A DNA stretch of 64,000 nt from Mesorhizobium loti (lineage in GTDB: Bacteria; Pseudomonadota; Alphaproteobacteria; Rhizobiales; Rhizobiaceae). The notes under the pieces were generated by a model. That model was not told the origin of the DNA, did not search any database, and saw only the letters and a program-made list of their open reading frames with translations. The translations under genes and the position numbers were made by a program. The stretch is taken from contig AP017605.1 in NCBI GenBank assembly GCA_002356515.1, forward strand, positions 6,247,020 to 6,311,019, written 5' to 3'. This document shows, one piece after another, positions 26,340 through 37,682 of the stretch. Numbering within the stretch: the first letter of the stretch is position 1; the number at the start of each line of letters is the position of its first letter.

Positions 26340-27005
26340 TCACTTCTCGGGCGTGTTGCGGATCTCTTCATTGCGGACGAAATAGTCGCTGGCCGCCGCC
26401 ATGACCGCCAGAAAGGCGGCGCCATATCGCGCGAAGCCGAAGGCCTCCGCAGCCGCAATTTTTGCGCCGCGCTTATGCACATTGACAAATTCAGCCGCCA
26501 CGTCCCGAACTTCAGCTGCGGTCTTGCCGAACAGCGCGCGCTCATTGACTGTTGGCCGGAATGCCCGGCCGATGAGATGACCAACCAACAGCCCTCCCGC
26601 CGAGCCCGTTATCATCTTGGCTCGATCGAGATTCGTCACGGCGCGACGCTTGTCAGCAGGATACCGGCTTGAGCTTGCATCGGCGTGCCCGCCGCTGGTC
26701 GATAGCGCCGCGTTCGCTTCGACACTTCCCGCAGGAAGATTGGCGTCAGCACTCCTTCTTCCCGCATCGAAAACGGCAACGGCGCCGAGGGCTACGGCCG
26801 CCGCCGTGCCGCCATTCTCTTTGACCGCATCGGAGACGCCACCCAACACTGCGGCAACCTTCCGTTTGGCGTAGTGCGTAGAGACATCCACCAAATGCCT
26901 GGGTTGCAGCCGGCGGGTTACCTCGCTTACCGGGCCGAACAGCGCCTGCCGTTCAGCGCGGCTCTGCACCAGAATATCCCGGATCTCACTGCTGGGTTGA
27001 GCCAT
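26340..27005 (-). CDS. DUF3618-like membrane-associated protein
   Basis: 221 residues from ATG 27005. The start SSEIRDILVQSRAERQALFG, then VTRRLQPRHLVD fits the DUF3618 pattern (SxEIexdIxxtRaxLxxTvxaLxxRLsPxxLvd). Two weakly hydrophobic stretches (GTAAAVALGAVAVFDAG, MITGSAGGLLVGHLIGRAF) and AAFLAVMAAASDYFV could associate with the membrane. It is third in the operon after the YqjD- and YqjE-like genes; overlaps 26986 by 20 nt. Confidence 0.7.
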   Translation of the reverse strand: MAQPSSEIRDILVQSRAERQALFGPVSEVTRRLQPRHLVDVSTHYAKRKVAAVLGGVSDAVKENGGTAAAVALGAVAVFDAGRRSADANLPAGSVEANAALSTSGGHADASSSRYPADKRRAVTNLDRAKMITGSAGGLLVGHLIGRAFRPTVNERALFGKTAAEVRDVAAEFVNVHKRGAKIAAAEAFGFARYGAAFLAVMAAASDYFVRNEEIRNTPEK

Positions 27006-27399
27006 AACGTATCCCCTGCTTCAAGGCTGCGAGGTCTGTCCGCACCTGATTGACGGTCTCGACGGGCGTGATGGTCCACCCAATCAGCGCGCGCTTGGCG
27101 AGATAAAGGGACACCAAACCGGCCCCGATCAAAACAAGGCCGACAATTAGACAGGCGAACAACGGGCCAACCCCGAAATGGATCATCGCAAGGATGAGGA
27201 ACTGGACCAGAGCGAACGCCGCCAAAACGAAAAACATGGCGGCTGCCATGCCGCATGCGCCGGACGACACGAGTGAGGTGGACTTCACTCGCATTTCCGC
27301 CTTTAGCAGGCGCAGATCGAGGCGCATCAACGAAGCAAATTGGCTTGCCGCGTCGCCTAGCACGCTCCCGAAGGGCCGGTGATCCATTTCATCATCCAT
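26986..27399 (-). CDS. YqjE/holin-X-like membrane protein
   Basis: 137 residues. After an amphipathic start (GDAASQFASLMRLDLRLLKAEM) come two strong transmembrane helices (GMAAAMFFVLAAFALVQFLIL and ACLIVGLVLIGAGLVSLYLA). This is the DUF1469/putative Actinobacterial Holin-X pattern, which in E. coli is YqjE and lies behind yqjD. Not a lysis protein by itself. It lies 15 nt after the gene at 27415 and shares its EcfG-type promoter. Confidence 0.8.
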   Translation of the reverse strand: MDDEMDHRPFGSVLGDAASQFASLMRLDLRLLKAEMRVKSTSLVSSGACGMAAAMFFVLAAFALVQFLILAMIHFGVGPLFACLIVGLVLIGAGLVSLYLAKRALIGWTITPVETVNQVRTDLAALKQGIRYGSTQQ

Positions 27400-27414
27400 G
27401 CGAATGATCCTTTC

Positions 27415-27939
27415 TCAGGACCGGTCGGAGCTTCGCATCATCCGCGTCAGGACCACGCCAGCTAGGATTCCGACGCCAAAAAAGGCGGCAGGCTGACGCT
27501 GCGCGAATTTCGTGACGGAATCGAGCAACTCGCCGACGTTGCGGTCCCTGATATCGGTCGAGATACGCTCGACACCTTCAGCAGCACTGCGCACCATGCT
27601 TGCTACCTGCGGTGATTGCTTTTCGATGCCGTCTGCCGCGTCCTTCACGGAATGGGCGATGTTGGCAATGGCGTCGGCGCCCGCGGTCTTGTTGGACTCG
27701 ACAGCCTCCTTGAAGGCGCCCGCGGCATCCGAGGCGACAGACCCGGCATAATCCTTGGCGTCGCTCGACACAGTGGCGGCGGCATTCTTCAGATGCGCCG
27801 CGGTCTCGGCCGCACTCGTCTTCAACTTGCCGAGAGCTTCCTTGCTGGTCGCGGCACGTTCACTGTCTGGGTCGCCCCGCCAGCCATTCTCGTTGGCGGT
27901 ACCTGATTGCGAAAAGTCGTCTGTGGTTGGCGTGTTCAC
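27415..27939 (-). CDS. YqjD/ElaB-like, nutrient-deprivation-induced type membrane protein
   Basis: 174 residues. A polar head is followed by a long Ala-rich helix with heptad-like spacing (KLKTSAAETAAHLKNAAATV, SSDAKDYAGSVASDAAGAFK) and a single C-terminal transmembrane helix before the end (RQPAAFFGVGILAGVVLTRMM). This is the tail-anchored DUF883 architecture, in E. coli a stationary-phase protein that binds ribosomes at the membrane. First gene of a three-gene operon with a perfect EcfG-type promoter at 27968-27992. Confidence 0.8.
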   Translation of the reverse strand: MNTPTTDDFSQSGTANENGWRGDPDSERAATSKEALGKLKTSAAETAAHLKNAAATVSSDAKDYAGSVASDAAGAFKEAVESNKTAGADAIANIAHSVKDAADGIEKQSPQVASMVRSAAEGVERISTDIRDRNVGELLDSVTKFAQRQPAAFFGVGILAGVVLTRMMRSSDRS

Positions 27940-27967
27940 GATATTTCACTCCTGTTGCTAGGAGTTG

Positions 27968-27992
27968 AACTTCCCCACCATCAAGCGGTTCC
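27968..27992 (-). promoter_or_regulatory. EcfG-type promoter of the YqjD/YqjE-like operon
   Basis: Minus strand: GGAAC (27992-27988), 17 nt, GTT (27970-27968), 28 nt before ATG 27939. Confidence 0.75.
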
Positions 27993-28481
27993 GGCAGCCA
28001 ACAAAAATCCTTCACTTGGTCGCATCCTCAGCGTGTGCGCACCGAATGCGCCCTGCATGCGCTTGCCGTCTCAAACTCCAAGGGAGGTAGCAATCCGCAG
28101 GGATAAGCATCGGCACATCCTGGCAGGCTCCGCTATAGTGATGACGCCATCTTCGCGGGCGTTCAGAGTGAACGGCAGATCAAACGTGACGGCACACCTG
28201 GAGCGGACGGTTCCGCTCTCGGTCCATTTCGGTCATTCGGGAGCGTGGCGGCAGATGACTGTTTCTGGGGCATTCTTGATTCTTTTGAGATTAAGAAAAA
28301 ACTGCGCGAAAAGTAATCGAAATCGATTGACGGTTATCCGCGATGCGAAGCCTTTTGCTGCAAATGTAGTCCAGCGAACCACGTCAGCCGAACATGGAGG
28401 GGAGCCTCGCTGCCTCGACAAACTAAGCTGCCTTGCCGGTCGCCACCCTGTGCGCAATATTCTAGGGTGAGAGGGAATAGC
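27993..28481. other. Intergenic stretch
   Basis: Between the YqjD-like operon and the plus-strand gene at 28482. Open frames exist on both strands but none has a start signal or a family pattern. I see nothing definite in it. Confidence 0.4.
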
Positions 28482-28730
28482 ATGCGGGAACTGCCGCGCG
28501 ACATCGAAGCCGACGTCGTCTTGGCTATTGGCCACGTCCTCGACGATCATGCAAGGATGGCATCGGTCTCGGTAGGTCATGTCGTCGGCCACATACGCAA
28601 GACGAATAACACCTCGCTTGACGACGAGGCGATCGAACAACTCGTGGTGGAGATGGCTGGATCGCGAGGACTTTCCGTCATGCTGGATCGTCGACCATCC
28701 CACGCGGATCGCGACATATCGAAAAGCTGA
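28482..28730 (+). CDS. Small hypothetical soluble protein
   Basis: 82 residues from ATG 28482, with GTGAGAGGGA upstream. Helical, acidic at the start (LPRDIEADVVLAIGHVLDDH), then VSVGHVVGHIRKTNNTSLDD, EAIEQLVVEMAGSRGLSVML. The arrangement (helix, short turn, DEAIEQLV) suggests a small helix bundle or winged helix. No family recognised. Confidence 0.6.
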   Translation: MRELPRDIEADVVLAIGHVLDDHARMASVSVGHVVGHIRKTNNTSLDDEAIEQLVVEMAGSRGLSVMLDRRPSHADRDISKS

Positions 28731-28844
28731 GCGCCGCGACTCAAGACGGCGCGACACCCCTCGGTGCTGGCCATGGCCGTGCTTTTCTTATCCGAACGGA
28801 ACGCTAAGCAGTTTCGAACGCTTAGTCTCTCGAAAGGGACACTT

Positions 28845-29015
28845 ATGATGGCTGAGAGACCGAAGGCATTCGATCCGAAAGCCGAGTTTGTGCGTAAGGT
28901 CGCGCAGGAGACAGGTATTTCCGAGGGACAGGTGCGGGAATTGATTTCGATGGTCGGCTACGACCATTCCTCCCTGGTGCGCGAAGCCCGAATACTCAAG
29001 CAAAGCGAGCAATAA
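28845..29015 (+). CDS. DUF3606-like small protein
   Basis: 56 residues from ATG 28845 (a second ATG follows directly), preceded by GAAAGGGACAC. The core FVRKVAQETGISEGQVRELI, MVGYDHSSLVREARIL fits the DUF3606 fold, in which a helix-turn-helix-like unit (tGiSeeqlreavkkvG) is conserved. GGAAC lies at 28798 but is followed after 17 nt by GCT rather than GTT, a poor EcfG match. Confidence 0.65.
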   Translation: MMAERPKAFDPKAEFVRKVAQETGISEGQVRELISMVGYDHSSLVREARILKQSEQ

Positions 29016-29109
29016 AACGCAAATTGCTCGGGGTCATCTTTTCAGTCGGGCAGATGCGCGAAGACCGATTGGGGTCGCCAGTCTTGCGGCGGCGGCTGAA
29101 AAGCTGCTT

Positions 29110-29134
29110 GGAACAAAATCAGAATTGCCACGTT
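29110..29134 (+). promoter_or_regulatory. EcfG-type promoter of the poly-HAMP kinase
   Basis: GGAAC (29110-29114), 17 nt, CGTT (GTT at 29132-29134). It lies 78 nt before the GTG at 29213 and thus also argues against the earlier in-frame start at 29024. Confidence 0.75.
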
Positions 29135-29212
29135 TTGGACACTTGCGGGAGGATGTGTCGCTCTTCCGCGAGGGGCTTTTTTATCAGACATGGATCCATT
29201 GGGGGTGGCGCT

Positions 29213-32200
29213 GTGACCGTGCAGGCAGTCAAAAAGCAGTTGGACCGTCGAAGCATTTTGAACTCTCTAAAGGCCTTCCGGCGCGGTGACTTCTCCGTGC
29301 GCATCGACAACGTCTATGAAGGTCTCGATTCTGAGATCGCGGAAACCTTCAATGAGATTGTCGAACTGAACGATCAGGTGACGCGTGAATTCGAGCGGCT
29401 CAGCAGAGTCGTCGGTAAGGATGGGCGGATCGGCGAACGCGGCCGCGTCCGAAACGCCACTGGCAGCTGGGAATCCAGCGTGCGGTCCGTCAATGATCTG
29501 ATCGAAGACATGGTTCAGCCGACAGCCGAAGTCGCCCGCGTCATCGGCGCCGTCGCCAAGGGCGACCTTTCGCAAACGATGATGGTCGAAATTGACGGCC
29601 GACCACTGCGTGGCGAATTTCTGCGCATCGGCAAGATCGTCAACACCATGGTTGGCCAGCTGGCGTCGTTTGCCTCCGAGGTGACGCGTGTGGCGCGCGA
29701 AGTGGGCACCGAAGGCAAGCTCGGCGGCCAGGCGCGCGTCAAAGGCGTTGCTGGAACGTGGAAGGATCTGACCGACAACGTCAACGCCATGGCGACCAAT
29801 CTAACCGGTCAGGTTCGCAACATCGCGGAGGTGACAACGGCTGTCGCGTCTGGCGATCTCTCGAAGAAGATCACCGTCGACGTGAAGGGCGAGATCCTCG
29901 AACTGAAAAACACCATCAACACAATGGTCGACCAGCTCAATTCCTTCGCTTCGGAAGTGACGCGCGTGGCGCGCGAGGTCGGTACCGAGGGCAAACTCGG
30001 CGGCCAGGCGCGCGTCGAAGGCGTCGGCGGCACATGGAAGGACCTGACCGACAACGTCAATTCCATGGCCGAGAATTTGACGGGGCAGGTGCGCAATATC
30101 GCCGAGGTGACAACGGCCGTCGCCTTGGGGGACCTTTCGAAGAAGATCACGGTCGACGTGAAGGGCGAGATTCTCGAACTGAAGTCGACAATCAACACGA
30201 TGGTCGACCAACTGAATTCCTTTGCCGGTGAAGTGACGCGCGTTGCGCGCGAGGTTGGAACTGAAGGCAAGCTTGGCGGCCAGGCGCAGGTGCGCGGTGT
30301 TGCGGGCACGTGGAAGGACCTCACCGACAACGTCAACTCGATGGCCGAAAACCTCACTGGACAGGTACGGAACATTGCCGAGGTGACGACGGCGGTCGCC
30401 TCTGGCGACCTGTCGAAGAAGATCACGGTGGCGGTGAAGGGTGAAATCTTGGAGTTGAAGGACACCATCAACACGATGGTCGATCAGCTCAACTCTTTTG
30501 CCTCCGAGGTCACGCGCGTGGCGCGTGAAGTTGGAACCGAGGGCAAGCTCGGCGGCCAGGCCGAGGTGAGGGGCGTCGGCGGCACGTGGAAAGATTTGAC
30601 CGACAACGTCAATCTGATGGCTGCCAATCTGACCGGTCAGGTGCGCAACATCGCCGAGGTGACGACGGCCGTGGCACGCGGCGACCTATCCAAAAAGATC
30701 ACGGTCGACGTCAAGGGCGAGATCTTGGAGCTCAAGGACACCGTCAACACGATGGTCGATCAGCTGAACTCCTTCGCGTCGGAGGTCACGCGCGTGGCTC
30801 GCGAGGTCGGTTCTGAAGGCAAACTCGGCGGCCAGGCTCATGTCGAAGGCGTCGGCGGCACCTGGAAGGATCTGACCGACAACGTCAACGCCATGGCCGG
30901 CAATCTGACCGTGCAGTTGCGCGACGTGTCCAAGGTCGCGACCGCCATCGCCACCGGTGACCTGACGCAGAAGATCACGGTCGATGCCCTGGGCGAGATC
31001 CTGCAGATCAAGGATGTCATCAATACGATGGTGGATCAGCTCAATTCCTTTGCGTCGGAAGTGACGCGCGTGGCGCGTGAAGTCGGCTCCGACGGCAAGC
31101 TCGGTGGCCAGGCCCAGGTGCGCGGTGTCGCCGGCACTTGGAAAGACTTGACCGATAACGTCAACGCAATGGCCGCCAATTTGACGGGCCAGGTCCGCAA
31201 CATCGCCGAAGTGACCACAGCTGTCGCGCTCGGTGATCTGTCGAAGAAGATCACCGTCGACGTCCGCGGAGAAATTCTCGAGCTCAAGGACACCATCAAC
31301 ACGATGGTGGACCAGCTCAATTCCTTCGCGTCCGAAGTGACACGTGTGGCGCGCGAGGTCGGCACAGAAGGCAAGCTTGGCGGTCAGGCGCAGGTGCGTG
31401 GCGTCGCCGGCACATGGAAGGATTTGACCGACAATGTGAACTCGATGGCCGAGAACCTCACCGGCCAGGTGCGAAATATCGCCGAAGTCACAACCGCGGT
31501 GGCACGCGGTGATCTCTCGAAAAAGATCACGGTCGACGTAAAAGGCGAAATCCTGGAACTCAAGTCGACCATCAACACCATGGTGGACCAGCTCAACTCC
31601 TTTGCCGGCGAGGTGACCCGTGTGGCGCGTGAGGTCGGCACCGAGGGCAAGCTCGGCGGCCAGGCGCGTGTCGAAGGCGTGGCCGGAACTTGGAAAGACC
31701 TGACTGACAACGTCAACCTCATGGCGACAAATCTGACCAATCAGGTGCGTGGCATTGCCGATGTCGTGACCGCTGTCGCGCAAGGTAACCTCAAGCGCAA
31801 GCTGACTGTCGACGCCAAGGGCGAGATTGCCTCCCTGGCCGACACGATCAACGGTATGATCGAGACGCTGGCAACCTTTGCCGACCAGGTGACGAACGTC
31901 GCCCGTGAGGTGGGCATCGAGGGTAAGCTTGGCGGACAGGCCCGCGTGCCAGGTGCGGCAGGCCTTTGGCGCGATCTTACCGATAACGTCAATCAGCTCG
32001 CCGCCAATCTGACGACCCAGGTGCGCGCCATCGCCGAAGTCTCGACGGCGGTCACCAAGGGCGATCTGACCCGCTCGATCAGCGTCGAAGCGTCGGGCGA
32101 GGTCGCAGCGCTCAAAGACAACATCAACGAAATGATTCGCAATCTGAAGGATCAGACGCTGAAGAATGCCGAGCAGGACTGGTTGAAGACCAATCTCGCG

Positions 32201-34927
32201 CGGTTTTCGCGCATGCTGCAGGGCGAGCGCGACCTTGCTACGGTTTCGCGGCTGATCATGTCCGAGCTCGCTCCTCTCGTAAACGCGCAATATGGTGTCT
32301 TCTACGTCACCAACCGCGACGAGGAGGAGTCCTATCTCGAGTTGGCGGCGTCCTATGGTGCCGAAAGCAAGGCCGCCATCAAACAGCGTCTCGATCTGCG
32401 CGAAGGCCTGGTCGGACAAAGCGCCGCCGACAAGCGCGCCATCATGCTGGACAACGTCCCGCCGGAATTCCTGCGCGTCACCTCGGGCCTTGGCAGCGCG
32501 TCGCCGGCCAACGTCATCATCCTCCCCGCGCTGTTTGAGGATGAAGTGAAAGCCGTCATCGAACTTGCCTCGTTCGGGGAGTTTCGCGACACCCACCAGT
32601 CGTTCCTCAATCAGCTCATGGAGTCCGTCGGCATCGTTCTCAACACGATTGCGGCGACGATGCGCACCGAGGGCCTGCTCAAGCAGTCGCAACTGCTGAC
32701 CTCCGAACTGCAGGCGCGCCAGACCGAACTGACCAAGAAGCAGGAAGAGTTGCACGCGACCAACGAGGAGCTGCAGGAAAAGGCGCAGCTGCTCGAAAAC
32801 GAAAAGAAACAGGTCGAGAACAAGAACCTCGAAATCGAGATGGCACGGCGCGCGTTGGAGGAGAAAGCCGAGCAGTTGGCACTGACCTCAAAGTACAAGT
32901 CAGAATTCCTGGCCAATATGAGCCACGAACTGCGTACGCCACTCAATTCGCTGCTCATTCTGTCAAACCTGCTTGCGACCAACCAGCAAGGCAATCTCAA
33001 CGAGAAACAGGTTGAGTTTGCGCGCACGATCAACTCCGCAGGCACGGATCTCCTCAGCCTTATCAACGACATCCTCGATCTGTCGAAGATAGAGTCAGGC
33101 ACCGTCTCCATCGACATCAATGATATGCCGGTGACGCATCTGCGCCAGCATATGGAGCGTACGTTCCGTCAGTTGGCAGCCGATAAGGGCCTTGGCTTCA
33201 CCATCAAGGTGGACCCGGCTCTGCCGGAAACTGTCCGCACGGACGAGAAGCGCCTGCAGCAGATTGTCCTGAACCTGCTTTCGAACGCATTCAAATTTAC
33301 CTCGGAGGGCGAGGTCAGCCTGAACTTCCGAGTTGAAAAGGCCGGCCGGCGCAACGGCTCGGCGCATCCCGCGAAGGCCTTGGCGATCGCCGTGACCGAC
33401 ACCGGAATTGGCATTCCAGAAGACAAGCAAAAGCTGATTTTCGAGGCCTTCCAGCAGGCTGATGGCACCACCAGCCGCAAATATGGTGGCACCGGCCTCG
33501 GCCTCTCTATCAGTCGGGAGATCGCGCGCTTGCTTGGCGGTGAACTGCGGGTTGAAAGCACACCAGGTAAGGGCTCGACATTTACCTTGGTTATCCCGTT
33601 CAACGGTCCGCGCGTTGCGACCGTGCAATCAGCCTTGCCGACGACAACGGATGCAATCGTCGCGCAGGCATCAGTTGGCAGTCCGCCATCGGCGGAGTTG
33701 ATCGACGATCGCGATTCCATTTCTCCAACCGATCGGGTTGTGCTCATCGTTGAGGACGACCCGACTTTCGGTGGACTGCTACTCGGCCTCGCCCGCTCCG
33801 CCGGGCTGAAAGGCGTCTTGTCGAACGCTGGGGCGGGCACACTGGCATTGGCGCGCAAACTCGTTCCAGACGCCATCACGCTGGATTTGGGGCTATCCGA
33901 CATCGATGGCTGGGTACTTTTCGATCTGTTGCGGCATGACCAGAAAACGAGAGGCATTCCGATTCACGTCATCTCGGGGGCCGAGGATACCGATGGACTT
34001 GCCCGCAACGGCGCATCCAGCATTTCGACAAAGCCTGTTTCTTCAGATGAATTGATGCAGGTGTTTCAGGACATCCATTCCAAGAAACTCCGTATCCAGC
34101 GCCGCGTTCTGGTCGCCGATTCCGATCCGGAACGCAGGCTTTCTCTCGTTGAAGCGATCCGCGATGGTGTCACCTCGGTCACGGCGGTGGGCCGCATCGC
34201 GGCAAATGCCGATGACATCGGCATGACATCCTATGATGCTGTTGTGCTCGGCTTAGGACGCTCCGCCAAGGACAACAGTCAGGCACTGGATGAGATCAGC
34301 GGTCAATTCGGTGAATCCTTGCCGCAGCTTTTGTTCTTTGCCCCTCATCCGGATGCGCTCGACCAGGTCTTGGCACTGAACCCGGCTTTCGCGAACGCGC
34401 CACGCGCGGAAAACTTCGCGCAGTTGGCGCTCCACATTTCGGCAACGCTGCCTGGTGAAGGCCGCGACGAACGCGAAGTCGCGACCGAACAAAGCGGTAA
34501 GTCCGACCTAAGCGGTGCCAAGGTTCTCATCGTGGACGACGACATCCGCAACATCTACTCACTCACCAGCGTCTTGGAGACCTATGACATTCAGGTTTTG
34601 CATGCAGAACGCGGGCGCGACGGGATTGCCCTCCTGGAACAGAGCCCGGATGTTGATGCGGCCTTGATCGATATCATGATGCCGGAAATGGACGGCTACG
34701 AGACGATGCGGCGAATTCGCGCCACGCCGACGATCGCTCACATCCCATTGATTTCGGTCACTGCCAAGGCAATGAAGGGAGATCGTCAGAAATGTCTGGA
34801 CGCTGGCGCCTCTGACTACATCGCCAAACCGGTGGATCTCGATCTTCTGCTGGCATTGCTTCGTGTTTGGATCGGACGCTCTCGATCCCGCGTCGACACG
34901 CCAGACATGCTCATGGCCGTAAACTGA
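29213..34927 (+). CDS. Soluble poly-HAMP hybrid histidine kinase (HAMP x10, GAF, HisKA, HATPase, three REC)
   Basis: 1904 residues from GTG 29213 (GGGGGTGG 5 nt upstream). No membrane segment. Residues about 60-980 are tandem HAMP-like units of 92 residues, each with [18 protein letters not shown], [18 protein letters not shown] and [17 protein letters not shown]. Then a GAF domain (about 1005-1140), a long coiled coil (about 1155-1222), HisKA with SHELRTP near 1236, HATPase_c ([20 protein letters not shown]), a receiver with Asp in [12 protein letters not shown], a degenerate receiver lacking the Asp, and a final receiver with Asp in [12 protein letters not shown]. The layout resembles fungal group III (Nik1/Os-1) kinases and soluble bacterial relatives that sense osmotic or cell-envelope stress through HAMP stacks. 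It is followed 10 nt later by a second kinase. Confidence 0.93.
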   Translation: MTVQAVKKQLDRRSILNSLKAFRRGDFSVRIDNVYEGLDSEIAETFNEIVELNDQVTREFERLSRVVGKDGRIGERGRVRNATGSWESSVRSVNDLIEDMVQPTAEVARVIGAVAKGDLSQTMMVEIDGRPLRGEFLRIGKIVNTMVGQLASFASEVTRVAREVGTEGKLGGQARVKGVAGTWKDLTDNVNAMATNLTGQVRNIAEVTTAVASGDLSKKITVDVKGEILELKNTINTMVDQLNSFASEVTRVAREVGTEGKLGGQARVEGVGGTWKDLTDNVNSMAENLTGQVRNIAEVTTAVALGDLSKKITVDVKGEILELKSTINTMVDQLNSFAGEVTRVAREVGTEGKLGGQAQVRGVAGTWKDLTDNVNSMAENLTGQVRNIAEVTTAVASGDLSKKITVAVKGEILELKDTINTMVDQLNSFASEVTRVAREVGTEGKLGGQAEVRGVGGTWKDLTDNVNLMAANLTGQVRNIAEVTTAVARGDLSKKITVDVKGEILELKDTVNTMVDQLNSFASEVTRVAREVGSEGKLGGQAHVEGVGGTWKDLTDNVNAMAGNLTVQLRDVSKVATAIATGDLTQKITVDALGEILQIKDVINTMVDQLNSFASEVTRVAREVGSDGKLGGQAQVRGVAGTWKDLTDNVNAMAANLTGQVRNIAEVTTAVALGDLSKKITVDVRGEILELKDTINTMVDQLNSFASEVTRVAREVGTEGKLGGQAQVRGVAGTWKDLTDNVNSMAENLTGQVRNIAEVTTAVARGDLSKKITVDVKGEILELKSTINTMVDQLNSFAGEVTRVAREVGTEGKLGGQARVEGVAGTWKDLTDNVNLMATNLTNQVRGIADVVTAVAQGNLKRKLTVDAKGEIASLADTINGMIETLATFADQVTNVAREVGIEGKLGGQARVPGAAGLWRDLTDNVNQLAANLTTQVRAIAEVSTAVTKGDLTRSISVEASGEVAALKDNINEMIRNLKDQTLKNAEQDWLKTNLARFSRMLQGERDLATVSRLIMSELAPLVNAQYGVFYVTNRDEEESYLELAASYGAESKAAIKQRLDLREGLVGQSAADKRAIMLDNVPPEFLRVTSGLGSASPANVIILPALFEDEVKAVIELASFGEFRDTHQSFLNQLMESVGIVLNTIAATMRTEGLLKQSQLLTSELQARQTELTKKQEELHATNEELQEKAQLLENEKKQVENKNLEIEMARRALEEKAEQLALTSKYKSEFLANMSHELRTPLNSLLILSNLLATNQQGNLNEKQVEFARTINSAGTDLLSLINDILDLSKIESGTVSIDINDMPVTHLRQHMERTFRQLAADKGLGFTIKVDPALPETVRTDEKRLQQIVLNLLSNAFKFTSEGEVSLNFRVEKAGRRNGSAHPAKALAIAVTDTGIGIPEDKQKLIFEAFQQADGTTSRKYGGTGLGLSISREIARLLGGELRVESTPGKGSTFTLVIPFNGPRVATVQSALPTTTDAIVAQASVGSPPSAELIDDRDSISPTDRVVLIVEDDPTFGGLLLGLARSAGLKGVLSNAGAGTLALARKLVPDAITLDLGLSDIDGWVLFDLLRHDQKTRGIPIHVISGAEDTDGLARNGASSISTKPVSSDELMQVFQDIHSKKLRIQRRVLVADSDPERRLSLVEAIRDGVTSVTAVGRIAANADDIGMTSYDAVVLGLGRSAKDNSQALDEISGQFGESLPQLLFFAPHPDALDQVLALNPAFANAPRAENFAQLALHISATLPGEGRDEREVATEQSGKSDLSGAKVLIVDDDIRNIYSLTSVLETYDIQVLHAERGRDGIALLEQSPDVDAALIDIMMPEMDGYETMRRIRATPTIAHIPLISVTAKAMKGDRQKCLDAGASDYIAKPVDLDLLLALLRVWIGRSRSRVDTPDMLMAVN
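29650..32140 (+). repeat. Tandem in-gene repeat, about nine 276-bp HAMP units
   Basis: The recurring GKLGGQA block appears nine times at 92-codon spacing (plus a divergent one, [13 protein letters not shown], before them). Units are 80-95 percent alike at protein level; the fifth unit ([20 protein letters not shown]) and the last two differ most. Such DNA is prone to unit gain and loss. Confidence 0.92.
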
Positions 34928-34937
34928 CGGCCGGCCG

Positions 34938-37013
34938 ATGCAAAAGCTCGTCAGAAGTAAAATGACGAAACCTGAAATCGTGCGGTTGGCCGAGGAGCCG
35001 GCGCGAACCCGTATCCTCGCCGTGGACGATGATGAACGCAATTTGCTGGCGATCACCGAAGTGCTTGCCGCGACCGGTGATGTCATATGCGCCCAGTCCG
35101 GCGAGGAGGCCTTGCGTCACTTGTTGAAGGAGGACTTCGCCGTCATCCTACTCGATGTCCTCATGCCAGGTCTGGACGGGTATGAAACGGCTACCCTCAT
35201 CCGACAGAGGGATCAATCCAAACGCACGCCGATCATCTTCCTGACGGCCATAAACAAGGAAGACGCTCATATGCTGCGCGGCTATGACGCCGGTGCGGTC
35301 GACTTTGTCTTCAAGCCTTTCGATCCGGTCATGCTGCGTTCGAAGGTTGCCGTGTTTGTTGAGCTTCACGAAAAAACACGTGAAATCCAGCGAAAAGCTG
35401 TGGTCGAACAAGGGCTGCTTGCCCAGGCGCTGCAGGCGCAGAACGAAAAGCTTCACGCTGAGCGGGCCCTTCGCAACTCGGAGGAACGGCAGGACGCCAT
35501 CTTGCATTCCCTGCCAGTCTGCTTTCATGCGCGCTCAGCCGAGCCGCCCTTCGCAGCGCGCTTTGTCACCGACGGGGTTGAACGTCTGACCGGATTCACG
35601 CCCATGACGCTCACGTCGGATCCATCTTTTGGCCTTAGCCGGGTTCATCCCGAGGATCTTGGCAGATTGAAGCAGGCCTTATTGGCAGCAAAAACGACCG
35701 GCTCCTACTCCTGCGAATTCCGTTGGCAGTGCGCCAATGGCGAGTATCGCATCTTTCTCGACCAAGGTGTGATGTCGAATGGCTCGGATGGTCGCGAGCC
35801 AGAAATCCTGGGCACTTTGCTTGATGTCACCGAGCGACGAGGGCTTGAGGATCAACTGCTGCAGTCGCAGCGACTTGACGCGATCGGCAAGCTGACCGGT
35901 GGCTTGGCCCATGATTTCAACAATCTGCTCGCCGCAATCTTGAGTGGGCTGGGCTTGCTTGAACGCCGTGCGACGTTGGATGATCAGGCCCGCCAGGTTC
36001 TTGAGCTGATGCGGCGTTCGGCCAAGCAAGGCGCCGATCTCGTCACACGAATGCTTGCCTTTTCGCGTCGTCAGACGCTAAAGCCAGAATCCGTGCGTCT
36101 TAGTGCGCTTGGCGACACTATGAACGGGTTGGTCGCGCCGGTCCTAGGGGGCCTGATCCGCTTTGATTGGCAGATCGACGATGCGGTATGGCTAGTGCAT
36201 GTCGATGCCGGGCAGCTTGAGCTTGCGCTGATGAATCTTGTTTTCAACGCACGCGATGCCATGCCATCCGGTGGAACGATCGGCGTGCATGCGCAAAATC
36301 GAACCATCGATACGACGTCTGAGGATCTGGCACCCGGCGAATATGTGGTTGTCACCGTGAAGGATACCGGCTCGGGGATCCCATCCGACATTCTGGCGAA
36401 GGTCATCGAACCTTTCTTCACGACTAAGCCGGTTGGAAAGGGAACGGGCCTGGGTCTCAGCACCGTTTATGGTTTCATGAAGCAGTCGGGCGGCTCGCTG
36501 CGGATAGAAAGTTCCCTTGGCCGCGGAACTGCAATGGAACTTTGGTTGCCACGTTCGTCTGAGCATCCATCCAGCGATGAGGCTGGGTCGAACAAGGAGG
36601 AAATCGTCACTTATGCGGGGAAAGAATACCCATCGATTCTTCTGATTGACGACAGCAGTGTGCTGCGGCAGCTGACGGCTGAATCACTTCGGCAGCGGGG
36701 CTTTTCGGTGACGTGCGCGGCCGGCGGCGCCGAGGCGCTGGCCACCATTGAGCGGGCGCCACATGATTTCGATGTAATTGTCACTGATTTTGCAATGCCC
36801 CTTGTATCCGGCGTCGAGGTCATTCGTTTCGCTCGGAACCTCCGCTCGGATTGGCCCGCGGTCATAGTGACGGGTTATGCCGACGCCGGTGCGATTGCTG
36901 ATCGGCCGTCGGACGTTCCGCTGTTAAACAAGCCATTTCGCGAAATGGATCTCATCGAGGGCATCTTTCGCGCAATCGCCCAGGCAGGTTCCAAGGCAAC
37001 GAAGGCAGGCTAG
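34938..37013 (+). CDS. Hybrid histidine kinase (REC-PAS-HisKA-HATPase-REC)
   Basis: 691 residues (an internal ATG at 34962 would remove eight). N-terminal receiver with the acceptor Asp in [13 protein letters not shown] and Lys in FVFKPFD, a coiled linker, a PAS domain ([40 protein letters not shown]), HisKA of the AHDFNNLL type, HATPase_c ([25 protein letters not shown]) and a C-terminal receiver with Asp in [13 protein letters not shown]. Soluble. It follows the poly-HAMP kinase by 10 nt, so the two are probably co-expressed and may exchange phosphate through the N-terminal receiver. Confidence 0.9.
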   Translation: MQKLVRSKMTKPEIVRLAEEPARTRILAVDDDERNLLAITEVLAATGDVICAQSGEEALRHLLKEDFAVILLDVLMPGLDGYETATLIRQRDQSKRTPIIFLTAINKEDAHMLRGYDAGAVDFVFKPFDPVMLRSKVAVFVELHEKTREIQRKAVVEQGLLAQALQAQNEKLHAERALRNSEERQDAILHSLPVCFHARSAEPPFAARFVTDGVERLTGFTPMTLTSDPSFGLSRVHPEDLGRLKQALLAAKTTGSYSCEFRWQCANGEYRIFLDQGVMSNGSDGREPEILGTLLDVTERRGLEDQLLQSQRLDAIGKLTGGLAHDFNNLLAAILSGLGLLERRATLDDQARQVLELMRRSAKQGADLVTRMLAFSRRQTLKPESVRLSALGDTMNGLVAPVLGGLIRFDWQIDDAVWLVHVDAGQLELALMNLVFNARDAMPSGGTIGVHAQNRTIDTTSEDLAPGEYVVVTVKDTGSGIPSDILAKVIEPFFTTKPVGKGTGLGLSTVYGFMKQSGGSLRIESSLGRGTAMELWLPRSSEHPSSDEAGSNKEEIVTYAGKEYPSILLIDDSSVLRQLTAESLRQRGFSVTCAAGGAEALATIERAPHDFDVIVTDFAMPLVSGVEVIRFARNLRSDWPAVIVTGYADAGAIADRPSDVPLLNKPFREMDLIEGIFRAIAQAGSKATKAG

Positions 37014-37264
37014 AGCAACCAAATCCGCCATCGTGCGGCCGATTCCATAGCAGCCCTTGGCAAGCCGGAAGGGAATATCTGACCCACATTGTGGCATTAC
37101 GGGCGGTGGCTTCGTTCGGCTCCGGCAGGTCATCTGATTGGATTTTCGCGCAGCGGCACCGCCGGCCAGCATCTGAAGGGGAGTAGTGAATTTGCAACGC
37201 TAGCGGGATCGAGACCGGGCCATCCTCACGACGTTCGAATAAGCGCGGAAACGACGGCCGAGAT
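37014..37264. other. Intergenic stretch after the kinase pair
   Basis: No gene recognised; the region leads into the EcfG-type promoter at 37265. Confidence 0.4.
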
Positions 37265-37289
37265 GGAACATTAGTCGTTCCTGAATGTT
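37265..37289 (+). promoter_or_regulatory. EcfG-type promoter of the 25-residue membrane protein
   Basis: GGAAC (37265-37269), 17 nt, GTT (37287-37289), 68 nt before ATG 37358. Confidence 0.75.
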
Positions 37290-37357
37290 CATTTCAGCGT
37301 GGGGATCGTATGGCAGGCAAGACAGCTTGGTCTGCTTATTGTTTAGGAGACGGATCG

Positions 37358-37435
37358 ATGCACAGCATAATCTACATCGTCGGGCTTGTCGTGGTTGTTC
37401 TCGCAGTTCTGAGCTTTTTCGGCCTCAGGCGGTAA
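37358..37435 (+). CDS. 25-residue single-helix membrane protein
   Basis: From ATG 37358, with TAGGAGACGG 7 nt upstream. The protein is one transmembrane helix: MHSIIYIVGLVVVVLAVLSF, then FGLRR. A ribosome site, an EcfG-type promoter and a clean hydrophobic helix with a positive end make this a real gene despite its size. Similar tiny proteins are scattered through rhizobial genomes; a role in membrane stress is inferred only from the promoter. Confidence 0.7.
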   Translation: MHSIIYIVGLVVVVLAVLSFFGLRR

Positions 37436-37682
37436 TCGGCCAAGCCAATATTCGTGTGCGGCGCCAAGGAGAATTGAAACCCACCGCTGCGACACTTCGT
37501 TATCGACCTTTGGCTGGCGTGCCTCCGCAGGCCTCGCCAAAGCCAAACAGCTACCTCTGAGTCCACCGGCCATCCAGATTGCTCCGGGACGGTTCAAAGA
37601 ATGTTGTTGGAAGAGGTCATCTTTCGTCGATGCCATCAACGTGCCGCGTGAACCATCGGTGGCTCACGCGGCTCCAGGAAAA

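Noticed and set aside
29650..32140. Regular repeats that could suggest a CRISPR or satellite array
   Set aside because: They are 276-bp units in one reading frame and encode HAMP domains.
30686..32755. 689-codon minus-strand open frame
   Set aside because: Antisense shadow of the HAMP repeat region of the large kinase, repetitive for that reason.
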